Positions 41,652 to 53,456 of a DNA stretch of 64,000 nt are shown piece by piece. Numbering within the stretch: position 1 is the first letter of the stretch; the number at the start of each line of letters is the position of its first letter. The stretch spans positions 44,903,001 to 44,967,000 of the forward strand of contig CM048552.1 of assembly GCA_026413225.1 (NCBI GenBank). The letters are read 5' to 3'. The stretch is from Otis tarda (taxonomy: Eukaryota; Chordata; Aves; Otidiformes; Otididae). Below the pieces are notes generated by a model. That model was given only the letters and a program-made list of their open reading frames with translations, had not been told where the DNA came from and made no database searches. A program made the translations under genes and the position numbers.

Positions 41652-44600
41652 ATATTAAATTAATTTCTAAGTGTATCACTAAGCAAGTACATTATCAATG
41701 GACAACATATACATATTTGACTAGAGAGTGATGACCTATGAACACCTTCATGTAAATAACAGCTCAGCATCTGCCACACTTTGAAACTTATCTTTGAAAG
41801 ACTCAAAGAAACAATCAAACTCCCACAAAACAAGCCTAGTTCAGCATTGTTTATCAGAGCACATTTATAATTATTGCAACTTTTATGACTTATGATTCAT
41901 TGTAAGTCCTAAAATGACATACATGGTATTTTTTAATGTTTGTTTACAAGGCAATTAATATAGGTGACATTTTCTAGACAATTTAGCTTACAGAAGATTA
42001 TGGTGAAAATTACCTGAGAAAGTTGTAACTGAATATTTTCCTCTTTCCACCAGTCAAAACAGGAGTTACACTTTCTAACTACAGTTACCAAACTTTTTAG
42101 TAGAGCACCCTTTTATGCTACAGAAAAAGACCTAATTTTACTCCAATAAAATAAAAGCATATTGTTAAGTATGCTTCCCTATTACAGGAGAATTGTATTG
42201 TATTTAGCAATTATTATTTTTTTACTGGACTCAAGAGTCATGACCTAAATAGAATAAATTCCTGTCTTAAGGGAACATGCAGAGCAGACCCAAATGAACT
42301 TTCCTTAGAAGCTTCTGCTATCAACAGGCCATTTTGGGAAGAATAAACAAGACCACTTGTGAACTAGATTCCTAATATCAGAAGACCTATTAAGCACAAA
42401 ACACTTCTCAATTTAACTGTGCTATCACCTAATTCTAACATCTTTAGTAAAAATATGCAGACTCGTGTTTCATTCTTTGTGTGAATGATCCCATACAAAG
42501 TGGAATCTTTCCACAGTAAAGTATGAAATAAAGAACAAGAAGGGGTGTTCTGGGTCAAATTCAGAGGTTAACCAAAGGTACTATGATATATAATGTCTTT
42601 CACACCAGCTTCATCTTGAAAATATTTTGGGGTTCTTACCCTGTCTTAGCCTAAGAAAGATGGATTCTGAATGTCATTCCTTGATAATTCAGGAATTAAA
42701 TTCTTCTGATGAATGATATATCTTTATTCACGGTACCTTGATTAACCGTTTCATCTATCAAGATTATTTTTGGCTTAAACCATTTATTTCATCTTCACCT
42801 AGTCACTTCATCTTCCTGCCTCTCCAAAATTACTCCCTCTTAACTCAGTTTTCCCCAGAAGTAAGAAAACTTCAATAAGTCTTTTGATGCAGAAGATGCT
42901 ATTGCCTCTTTGCTCTAGCAGTCTCTTTCTGAATTTCTTCCAACTTGAGGTTGGTTCTCAATCACTACTGAGCCAAAACCCAGACAATACAGTTCAAATC
43001 ACATCTTAATTTAACTGTATTAATACTTACCTATTTCTAATAGAAATCTCTTACATAATACATTTCAGAACTATATTTGCCTTTTTTACATCCACCTCCC
43101 ATTGGCTGCCTACAACTGTTCTATATTTTCCCTCTACTACTGCTACCTAAAAGGTCAGAACATCAATTTTCTTTATTAACTGCTAGATATAGGGCCCTCA
43201 TCTATGCACCATGCAATATCATCCCACCTGTTACTCTTGTTCTTGTGCAATATCATACTCATTCCTTTAGTTGACTGTTCAACTCAGTTTTGTGTTGTCT
43301 AAAATTTCCACTAGGATGCTCCCTCTTCTTGTGCTCAAATTAACAAAAATTGATCCCAAAACACATTCTTTATCTACTACTACTCCTTCCATCCTGTCAA
43401 TGTCTACTGTAAGTGAAAATTTTTCCTCTCTCTCTTTTATTACTTACCTTACTAATTATCTTACTTTTTCCTACTCACTTCACATCTGCTAGTAATTTAA
43501 ATGAGGATGCTTAGACAGATATCTATTCTAGGTATATCATAGCTCCCTATTCTAACAGTTCTGGTACCAAAGAGTGATACTGAGTTATTCTGAATAAAGT
43601 TAATTTTGGTAAACTCTTGTCGTACTTCTAAGTGAACTTTTTGACTTATTATTAGCTTTTCCTCCAAAATCTGCTTTAAAGTCTTATCTATTATTACATT
43701 TATTCTAACTGTTCTGTAATTGCCTGCTCACTTTTTTCCTCCTTTAAACATAGCTGTTCAGTTAAACATAGGTATTCATAAAGAATTCTAATGTAATGGA
43801 AATAAAAATTACTTCAATGATAGCGATTAACAAAACAACTATATTTCTGTAACTCAAATATGAAAGACGTAGTTAACTCTATACATTGTTCTGTTGCACT
43901 ATGGATCAGTATAAAAACTTAGTCATCTACAGTCACATTTTGCATTTTCACTACAGCATTAACAGCTGTAGCTGTAACAGCATGAACAAGTATCTCAAGC
44001 TTCACATTTAATGTTATTAATTATTCCCTATTTTCAATCAGACAAGATTTTTCAATGGCTCATTCATTACCCCAGTTTTCATGTGTTTTCTTTTTGTTCA
44101 GATTCTGCTTATGAAAAGTGCAATGATTTTACCAGATCATACTTTTACCTGTTTAAGATAATAAACAAAAACACTGTCCTAACAAAAAGGCTTCGGAATG
44201 TAACTGTGTCAATACACGCTTTCTACATGCAAAGCACTATGTAAATCCTAAGAAACAACTGAATTTTGAAAATTACTCAAGAAATCAAGAGCTAAAAGAA
44301 ATATATGCTGATAAAGCAACACTCATTAGATGTCATAGTATAACTAAATAATAATAATACTATATTTACCATATATTTATAACATAGAATTCTTCCTCTC
44401 CATCATAAAAGCACTGGGTAGCATTTTGTCATAGGGCTATGTCAGCATGTATATTGCAAGCTTGCCATTCACAAAACCGTAAATAAAAATGAAAACTATA
44501 AAAGTACTATGTAGAATATCTCAAGTCCAGAAAAGAAGCTAAATAGTATGGCAGTCATATGGAAGTTATGTTCTTGGAAGGCTGCATTACTCCAATATTG

Positions 44601-46431
44601 TATTATTAGGCCAGTGTTCTGTACTTATAGAAATAGATTTCTACAGAAGTGAATTACTTACATGAAGATCTAGACAACCTAATTGATGGGCAAAAAAAAC
44701 TGGTTCTACTTTACAGCGTAAGCAGTATGTCATACAGTTTCTCATATGGGAAACCCACATTTCTATTTAGATATATGGAGGAAAGTTACCTGAAACAGGC
44801 ATTTTTAATGGTACATGGTAGTGCAAAGTGTTCACCTGACAGATCCATTACTTTTAGGGAGTGTATGGCTATGATTCAAAAAACACATACCACCAGCACT
44901 TACTAGAAGAAATATAGACTAAAATAATATGATTCAGTTCCTTAGAATTTATGTTTCTTTTAGGCTCTGCATCACATTTATGTTGCCTATTATTTTCCTT
45001 AGCTAGTCTCCTGCATTTTAGCAGGAGTTTTGCTTATGTGAGACACTCAAACATTATGGGTTAGACACCTGCTAGTGTTCAACAGAAATACCTCATCATA
45101 GGCTGAGTTGAGAGTGCCTCTGTACTAAGCAGCACACAGAATGAGGGTTCACAGATGCAGAATCTCTTGTCTTCTTCAGATTTCTAGCAATACACTTTTG
45201 AATAAAGGATCTATGCTGTCTTTCACTTATTCTTTCATACTATGAAGAGACACCACTGCAAAAGAAGCTCAACTCCCCACAAATTAGAGAAAAAAAAAAA
45301 GAAACCTCTCTTTATTTTACTGTATATCAAGATCATTGCTACTAGTTTTTCTTTGACCCAAGCCAAGTGTAGTTATTCTTATTGCCCGGAGCTAATGCTG
45401 AAGTTGCTAATGCTATTCTTCAAATAATTAGTCTCTCTTTTTCAGCCCCATCCCAAGATATTTCAATAATCTGCTAGGGTTAGCCCTTATGCAACTGCTT
45501 CTGTTCCCTACTCCAGTGGGTGCCTTTTTCCTTTTCTATCTTTAAGAACTTTCTTACTAATTAGATTCATTCTTACCACCTCCTTCTTCCAATCACACAG
45601 TTTAATCTGTCTTCCTTCCTCTCTAGATGCTGTCTAATAGATATGAAACTTTGCCCAGGCAAGTATGCCCAGGTACTCATGCTTACAATCAAATTCTCCT
45701 GCAACTGACAGTTGGGAGATGCAAAGAAAATAACACAGAGAGAAACTGTGTTTTGACTCATGGTATACCTGAAATCTCTGGTCAGATATATAGACTGAAC
45801 TAAGATGTTTCTTTGCTTTTAATTCTAGTATATTGAAAAATAATGTTATATTGACAGATACTTTTGAAATGTAATATAATATTATTATTTTAACTGAAGT
45901 AATGCATTCTTCAGTTCCTAAAAAAGATCAAACTAATTTTATACAATGAAATTTATAAAATTATTTTTAAATGAATAAAAATATTAAGATATCAGTTGTT
46001 TTTCATTTTGTGTGTAGTTAATTATTTAACCTACATAAGCCAGTTTTATTTGTTCTAATACTATTTAGAAACTCTTATCTGGCATAAAGTCTCTAAGAAA
46101 CATCCTCATTCTTTTTTCTCTATTCCCACCATTAGATCTTTAATTTAAATGATCCCCTATCTGTTGTAAATGCTAGAGCAACAGCCAAAAGAACCAGTAG
46201 CTACAGACTTTCATCTTGCTCTCCTTGAAGTCAACAGCATTACTCCTACTTGTAACTTTGAAAAAAAAGACCCAAAGAGGTCAAACTAGGTACTATCAAA
46301 TCTACAGGAGTTCTGCAGCTGACCTCAATGGGGGCAGAATTTGCGACTGAAGGAATAAATACTGATTAGGATTAAAGTAAGTGGGAGTAAGTAGAAAAAT
46401 GGTGAACCTAAAAAAAAAGTCTTTATCAACT
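41652..46431 (-). other. PPFIA2: PPFIA2 intron immediately downstream of the first coding exon
   Basis: AT-rich, with a C+T-biased plus strand between about 42.75 and 43.5 kb that gives two consecutive but unrelated open frames. No second coding exon is visible. The nearest 46 kb of this intron therefore seems free of exons, in keeping with the very large introns of liprin-alpha-2 genes. Confidence 0.7.
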
Positions 46432-46437
46432 ACATAC
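46432..46437 (-). other. PPFIA2: 5' splice donor after PPFIA2 first coding exon
   Basis: The minus strand reads CAG|GTATGT, with the last exon base at 46438. This is a strong consensus donor, and the break falls cleanly between codons after the glutamine. Reading on past it gives unrelated residues (V, C, S) and then a stop, which supports the boundary. Confidence 0.93.
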
Positions 46438-46688
46438 CTGAGGCAGTGCTGAGTTAAGCTGTCGCTGGAGGGAGTCTCTGTCGTAGATGACATCCTGTAG
46501 GCGTTGCTGTGCAAGTGACAAGCTTTCCTGTGTCTCCCGAAGAGTATCAAGGAGACGGTCCCTTTCATCCAGCATATTCACCATCAGCTGCTCAAAGTGA
46601 GAATCCGAGTCTGAGCCGCTGCTTTGGGACCCCCGTTGACTCATCGGGGTGTCCTCGTTTATCGTTGGCATCACTTCACACATCATTT
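46438..46688 (-). CDS. PPFIA2: PPFIA2 first coding exon: N-terminus of liprin-alpha-2 (partial gene)
   Basis: Coding runs from the ATG at 46686-46684 down to 46438: 83 codons in phase 0, plus two untranslated bases (46688-46687). The peptide begins [20 protein letters not shown], has an acidic, serine-rich stretch (about residues 20-30) and then a charged heptad-like region (about 31-80) that opens the liprin-alpha coiled coil. It ends LNSALPQ, the usual exon end. The residues after MPTIN match the alpha-2 paralogue as I remember it and differ from alpha-1, -3 and -4. Family knowledge: liprin-alpha proteins are about 1,200-1,260 residues, with N-terminal coiled coils and three C-terminal SAM domains. 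They scaffold the presynaptic active zone and bind LAR-type receptor phosphatases, RIM, ELKS/CAST and KIF1A. Only about 7% of the protein is here. An in-frame ATG upstream, at 46710, lies in the intron beyond the splice acceptor, so it is not the start. The paralogue call is recognition from memory, without alignment. Confidence 0.95.
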
Positions 46689-46730
46689 CTTTAAAAAAAA
46701 CACAAATCAAGGAAAAGCTCTTCAGTAGAA
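46689..46730 (-). other. PPFIA2: 3' splice acceptor of the PPFIA2 first coding exon
   Basis: Read on the minus strand, the intron ends in eight T's followed by AAAG, with the AG at 46690-46689. The exon begins AAATGATG. A CTTGATT stretch and a TACTGAAG stretch upstream are possible branch sites. The final AAAG in place of CAG or TAG and the short T tract make this acceptor look only moderately strong. Leaving two exon bases before the ATG fits a 5' untranslated exon spliced directly onto the start codon. Confidence 0.85.
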
Positions 46731-48590
46731 AAACATTTGAGGGGATTTCATAAGAGGAATTAACATGGACACTGTTAGATTATTGCATTGTTCCCTCTTT
46801 CAACTTTGTGCTTTCAATGTTAATCAGATGGTCGATAGACAGGGATTAAATACAGTGACTAATTCCACACAGCAAAGACTTTGAGTGTGCTTCTGAAGCT
46901 GAGAGAAGAAAGACTGGAAGGAGACGGAGGGTAACAGAATATTTTAAATTATTAATAGTTTTGCAAATAATGCTCTCTTAAAATGACAGAAAAATACTTC
47001 CTCTGCAATTGTAGTCTCCTTTATCGTTTTCTCCCCTCTCTTACTTAATGTCATTGTTGAATTGTTGGTATTGATGCCAATAGCTGCCATTAATTGCCAG
47101 ATTTTGTCCTGCTCTAGGCATTTCTACAGTACAGCTCAGGCTAACCATCGATTCAGTATCATGCTGCCTCAACAATACCAGGTTAATCTATTTTTCTATC
47201 TAGTTGTTCCCACCCTCAGAGAAAATTGTTCTCCAGAGAGCTCATTCAGTAAGAGGTCAAGAACTAGAAACTCTCTGCTAATTACCATCCCTGTGATATC
47301 TTGTGCAAATTGAATTACCAGGGACAGAATCACCATTGTTTGTTTCCTAAAAACAGTCCGAAGCAGAGCAAGTATCATCTAGTCCCATTCTTCAATTATA
47401 AAACTTCTTACCTAAATCTCAAACCCTCTGTTTGTGTATCAGGAGAAGCTTATGCTATGACATACTGGGTTCAGCAGACAGAAAAAAAAAACCACAAAAG
47501 CTATGAAAGGTCTAAAAGTCAGATTTATTTTTTTTTAATAAAAAGACTGCGTTAATAATAGATGACATCTACCCAATGAAGTCACCCAAAGAATTGGAAA
47601 TTGTTTTTTTTAGTATGACTGAAGAAGTATAGCAGATATAACTTCATAAATATTTAAGGGTTAATTTCAACAAATTCTCTTATTGTAGTATCTATTGGAA
47701 GCCTTTTATCTCTGCAAGTGGGATCAAGGTGCTTTTGGTTCATCTTCTGAAAGTTAAAATATTTTATCTAGGAGTTTGCTGTGGACCTTCTGGACATGAA
47801 CCCTGTCTACAATACAAGTGGTTGACACACTTCACCTGTTAAGTGTGCCATCATGGATCATTCTTACCATCTCAGTCTCAATACTATAATGGATTAGCTC
47901 TGCATATTCTTAAATCTGGTCTACTTTCCAAAGTAGGAAAATGGAACTTGTGAAAGTGGAATTTATGAAAAATGGAAGATCTAGCTGTTACAGAATGTAA
48001 CTTAAAGACAGACCATACACTAGGGAACAAAAGCACTAAGACACCTGTACTTAATTCATCAAAACCAACTTTTCCTACCATCACTAAGTCACAAGCAATC
48101 CTTGTGCTAACACTGCTTGCTGCTAAGATTTACTGGGAAAGTGACATGCTTTGCTAAGATTAGTTGGCCTTGATCATACTTAGAATGTTCATGTAAAATT
48201 TTGTATTCTTAATTTTCACTTTTTCAGCAGATGTGGTAACTAGCAAAAATGGCACCAAACATTGGTATTTCAGCAGGAATTACCAGCTACTACTGCATAG
48301 CTTTCATAGGCAATAGCATCACTACTAAGGTTTCAGGTATGTCTTGATCCTGTTTTTACAGTGTCTGGACTGGAGACAAGGTAAAGGTTGTTTGTGGGTA
48401 TTACCCACTTAGTAATTAATTAGGTGCAAGATAAGCAGTTATTAGCTTGGAGTGATAGATACTGAAAAGTTCCCCACATGTCCAATATATTTAGGTCAGA
48501 TATATTTACTCAGGATTATCTGATTCAATGCTGCATATCTCCATTACTCATGAGGTTCAAAACTTTCTATTCCAGAAACCTTTGCCTCTC
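46731..48590 (-). other. PPFIA2: First PPFIA2 intron, exon-proximal part
   Basis: AT-rich sequence with no element recognised. Short opposed open frames near 47.0-48.1 kb show no similarity to known domains. Confidence 0.65.
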
Positions 48591-50230
48591 CTAAACTATA
48601 GGCTCCACTAGGAAGCACCAAAATGTCCTTTCATACTGAGATGACATTAATATATCAGTGCCTCCATTGCCATAAAAAACTTCAAGATTAAAAATATTTA
48701 CACAACCAATCTTCATGGTACCTACTACTTCCTCTTCTGAGTATGGACAGCGTGTACTGTGAGGCACCATAAATGGGGAGTGACCAAACTCTGCAGCTGC
48801 ACCAGCAGAAGGACAGCTTGAGTAAACTAGCACCCGTCCTCCTGCACTTCAAATTCCCTGCAGAGGCAGGGCAGCTTCTGAGGAGTTCTTGCTGATCCAA
48901 CTGTTTTGTCCACACATATCTTGAGATGTAGGTCTGCCAGCAGGGAGGAGCCACTGTCTTGCCTCCATGATCTTCTCGCAATGTTGTGGGAGTACATTTC
49001 ACCCGAAAAGTGGCCATCACTCTGTGGAGTGTCTCCACCCAGGCTCCACCCATGGCTCACCAGTCTGGGATGGTCAAGTTCACAGTGAGCAAAGGGATAA
49101 CTAAAACATCCAAGGCCTTCTGCCACTTGCTCAGTTTAATCATATCTTTTCAGTTTGCAGTAGGTGGCCAGAGACCAAGGTCTCTGCATGCCCATTCTTC
49201 AAGACAAAAGAAAACAACTCAGATTGTCGCTGAACCTTTCCTACCTCATGACCATCAGCATCTCATGGGGCATACTTTCTGCCCCATCGGATTCTCACCA
49301 GTGAACCTTCACCATAAAAAAAAATTACCTCCAATGTCTTGCACATGCAGATCAAGTTTATGGTCTGAATGGCACAGCATACACTGCTCACATGCAGTGG
49401 CAGAGTGAGAGTGGTGCAATTTTTCACTCATGCTGGTGTGTGGGAACAGGTAGGGAAACCTCTGTGTGGACCGCTGTTGCTACCTTAGCACCCTGTATTC
49501 AAACTAGACAGAAAATCTCCCCCTATAGTCATTATGCGGATGTGAGAAGCCATACATATAGGTGATATTGGGGCAGCAATGGAATCCATGGGTTGAATGC
49601 TCATGATAGTATTACCACGTGTTCTCCCTCTAAGCTGCTGCATTCACGGAGGGGAGTGGACCATGCAGTGAAAGCTTGTTTGGAAAGCCTGGGCTGCATT
49701 ATCCAGGCATGGCACAAGTAAACCTGGGCTATGAGTAAGACCACAGAGAATGAAGGGAACGAGTGGGCAGTTCCTGATGTAGGCAGTTGCTATTTGGGAG
49801 TTTTCTCCCTCGGCTCACAGTCCCAGAAGAATCTTTAAAAAGGTACAGCTGTTCTTGCAGTCAGACTGGTGATATGCATTGCTTTCTGGCAGTTCGAAGA
49901 TCAATGCCATTATTCCATTGGAACCATGCACATCCTCTCCCTTTCCTCACCCCCAGCTTAGAGACAAACATAGAAAAGCAGTATGCTAACCTGGGCCAGA
50001 TCAGAAGTGCTGGTAGGGCAGGCCAGAAGGGAATGCATTGATACTTGCAACAGTGAGGAGCAGGGTAAGGGGAATCCTAGGCCATGTCCTAGGATGTCCA
50101 TGATCCCACATGGATCTTTTGTGGGAGCCAACAATAAGGACCCCAGAACAACTCCAAAGGGAAACTGGCCTCTCAGGATGTTCCTGAGTCATCAACCCAG
50201 AAGAAAGGAAAAAAATTTCAAAAAACTGCA
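48591..50230. other. Compositionally distinct block within the first PPFIA2 intron
   Basis: For about 1.6 kb the base composition is visibly more balanced than on either side, and overlapping open frames of 60-140 codons occur on both strands (for example 49408 end on plus; 49126-48827 and 49053-48688 on minus). Neighbouring minus-strand frames overlap in different phases, as a frame-shifted old coding element might. No domain, terminal repeat or family is recognised, so an old transposable element is only a guess. Confidence 0.4.
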
Positions 50231-52587
50231 GGTTTATTGTAGGGTTCCCAAATAAAGATTTCTTGTAGCTCTTCAAGACAGACATATCTCCATGCTCTTC
50301 TGATTTACTATGATTTGTGTCTTCTTGCCTTTAGAAAAGCATTCTTTTTCTTTTTTTTTTCTTTTTTTTTTAAACTTTATCTGGCATTTATCACTCTTAT
50401 ACCTGCCAGAAGATGGGATGCTTTCAATGTCCTGAGGCTGCCACCATTTAACACTGTTCCCAAGAAATGTTGGCCTTCTTCCAGCACACATTCAAGAATA
50501 AAGCAACTTCTCTAGGACCTTATCATTTATGAATTTTCTGCTTGATACCAGGAAGGAATCAAAATACTGAGAATATTTTAAGGATTTTAAAAGGTAGAAA
50601 AACAAGGAAAAAAGAAAAGAGGGGTTCATCAAGAGAGGCTGAACAAAAGCTAGGGCAGGTAAAGCAGAGAAAGGACTTCAAACCAAATAAAATAAATAGA
50701 GGAAGAAGTGTCAGCAAACAGACCCATCATAATTTAGTAGCAGAAGATTGACAGCTGAGGACAAATAGGAGGGCGCATATGCTTTTGGTTCTTTGTATAG
50801 CAAGTGAATCACATCAGGGAGTTACAAGAGTTCTTAAAGTTTCCAGATCCTTCTGATGGTGTCCATGTATTATACAACCCTTGGTTAACCACATGGTGAT
50901 GTGGTTCACACATGGGGTCAGAACATTAGATTTAAAAGCCAGCTTCACGTTTAATTATAGCTGAAAGAAAGTTAGTTTGTACACACTAAAAGCATGAAGT
51001 GATCCAAGCCAACACAATGCAGATGGAAACAACTGAGGGATGCACATTTTAAAACACAGAATAAAAATAGTATGGCTATGAACAGTTAGGTCTGATTGTT
51101 AATGGGTCGTATCCTGAGTAATTTTAATTATATTTTTAAATTTCCAGTGGAGGAAGAAAGCAACTTCTGATTTTCCTTCTATGTAACTTTGAATTTTAAA
51201 CCTAATTTTGGTCATTAGAAACTGCCAAAACCCCAAGAATTTTTACTCTGGTTTCATAATACAATTAACTGAAATATTTCATACACTGAAATCAGAAGGA
51301 AGGACTGTAATTACCTACTCTTGACCCACTAATCACAGACATAAATCTGTGTTAAGCTAAACTATATTTCATACAGAAAGGATTTCAACTGCTAAACACT
51401 TAAAAGAGATCCCTCTAATAAAATAACTGGAATTAGTCACTCTTTCTGTGAAAAATATGTACCTTTTTCAACTATATTTCTAGGGGACACATAGCTACAT
51501 TCAATGCTGCTGTTCTTAAAGGCTCAGAATAAGGCTATTGGCAGGCCCGCCTCTACTACATTTTAGAGCTACCATGCCATATGCACTTTGTGGCTGATCT
51601 GTGACTTTACAGAAATTTTTATACACCTCAGATACATTTCACTATATATGCAGGAATCAATTTGATTGATGAGATGCATCCTAGACTTCCTGGATATGCA
51701 TAAAGTTCAGGAATAACAGGTCCACACATATGTGGCAGATATTTGTGGAAAGTTTAGAGTTTTTATTAATTCATGTAGATATCAATTCTACTCAGAATAG
51801 AACTTAGCAGGATAAATAACGGACCATGTTTCAACTTCCTTTTTGTCCTGCACTCTCAATGCTCCAAAGACTGGTTAGGCTCACAGGACTGAATCTTCTA
51901 AACCATAACTCTTGGATAAACTAAATACAGCCATAAACTGACATTTGGATATTCCATGTTTTCTAAGTTTGTTTATAAGCCAATGATTTGAGATCCTGCT
52001 CCCCAGTGATACAATTGACCATATAGCTATATAACCAAAAGATCAAAGATCAGGATGAAGTTTCCCAGCCCTCTGCTCTTCTGAGTTGGTTTTATACAGT
52101 GTAATAGGTTGTTAGTTCCTCTTTCAACTCCATGTGCATACTGAAATTCAGATGCAAAAGTATGTTCATCAACTCTGTGCATATTCTTTTAATCCCTCCA
52201 TTTAGTCTGCACGTACTAGCTCCAATATTAAGATTTTTGTTTTCCCAGGGTAGTATTCCTTTCTATTCCATTCCAATACATTCCTACCAACTACTACAAG
52301 ACAATAACAGTTACGTATCTTTGATGAGTCCTACTAGGGAAAAAGAATTCAGAGCTGACAGTAAAGGAGGGATAAGCAAAGACAAACAATGTACATGAAG
52401 CATCAGAATCCCTTCTCTGAAGCTTACAACAAAAAAAAAAAACTTGAATTGCAAGTAATTTCTCTTACAATTTTCCAGTAATGTGATGGAATACAAGCAA
52501 AATTGGAGTATAAAAATATCTGCTTTAAACTTCATAAATTTATAATTATCATTGAATCTTATTTTTGGAAGAAGAAACTCCACCACT
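50231..52587 (-). other. PPFIA2: First PPFIA2 intron, no recognised element
   Basis: AT-rich sequence. A long T-rich tract with interspersed C lies at 50340-50372. No exon or repeat family recognised. Confidence 0.65.
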
Positions 52588-52689
52588 CAGCAACCTGATC
52601 ATATTTTGAAGTTGGCTCTACACTGGGCAAAGCATTGGTGCAGATGACCTCCAAAGGTCCCTTCTACACTGAATAATTCCTTGTGTCTG
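52588..52689 (+). mobile_element. CR1: CR1 LINE remnant, diverged 3' end
   Basis: 'CAGCAACCTGATCATATTTT', 'GCAGATGACCTCCAAAGGTC' and 'CCTTCTACACTGAATAATTC' follow the CR1 3' order with many changes. The terminal units are worn to 'CTTGTGTCTGA'. It lies in the first PPFIA2 intron. Confidence 0.8.
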
Positions 52690-53241
52690 AAGAGACCTTT
52701 AAGTTCAAAGAATTCACTCATTTACCACAGAGATTCTAGAATTTAATATACATTTAAATAAGGCTGGAGGGAAACTTGAAATAAAAAAGAAAACCAAGAC
52801 TAAAACCCCACATTGTGGCTCAGCTCATTGCATTCAAACAAAAATGGTCTGCCTTATGGATAATATGGGGCTCTATACACTTGTAAGACCTCTACAAAAA
52901 GTAAATAAAATGGTCATTGAAAAATAAAAAATAAACCTCAGTTATGTTTGATTACAAGCATATTGCTATTTAGATAGATATTGCTATTTACAATTAATGT
53001 CACAATTTCAGAGTGATTTTTCAAAAAAGAAAACAAACAGCCCAAAAAACCTACAAAGCAGAGAAATTTGAAAACACAGCCGCGTGATGATGGAAAACAA
53101 ACACGTACATTTTAAACATCCATTGTAAACAAAAATCTGTGCTTATTTTTGGAAATGTAGGGATTACTCTTTGACAGAAAATAATCACATACACAAAAAA
53201 CCACAAAATATTATATTGGATGATAAAATGCCACAGGATCT

Positions 53242-53456
53242 TAGAATCATAGAATAGTTTGGGTTGGAAGGGAACTTTAACGCTTATCTAGTCCAACCTC
53301 CTTGCAAGGAGCAGGGACATCCCTGACTAGATCAGGTTGCTCAGAGCCCCATCCAACCTGGCCTTGAATGTTTCCAGGGATGGGGCATCAACCACCTCTC
53401 TAGGCAACCTGTTCCAGTGGTTTTTTTTCATTGTAAAAATTTTTTTTTCCTTATGT
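53242..53456 (-). mobile_element. CR1: CR1 LINE fragment with intact 3' end
   Basis: The plus strand begins TAGAATCATAGAATAGTTTG and continues 'GTCCAACCTCCTTGCAAGGA' and 'GGGGCATCAACCACCTCTCT', a clean reverse complement of the CR1 3' end. Two T-rich runs mark its truncated 5' side. It is one of the best preserved copies in the window. Confidence 0.94.

Noticed and set aside
42750-43500. Two consecutive plus-strand frames suggesting a split gene
   Set aside because: The plus strand is C+T-rich here, which gives Leu/Ser/Pro/Phe-rich frames by composition alone; the two products share no theme.
48986-49408. 140-codon plus-strand frame as a possible gene
   Set aside because: Opposed frames of like length overlap it and no domain is visible. 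It is treated as part of the unexplained block, not as a gene.
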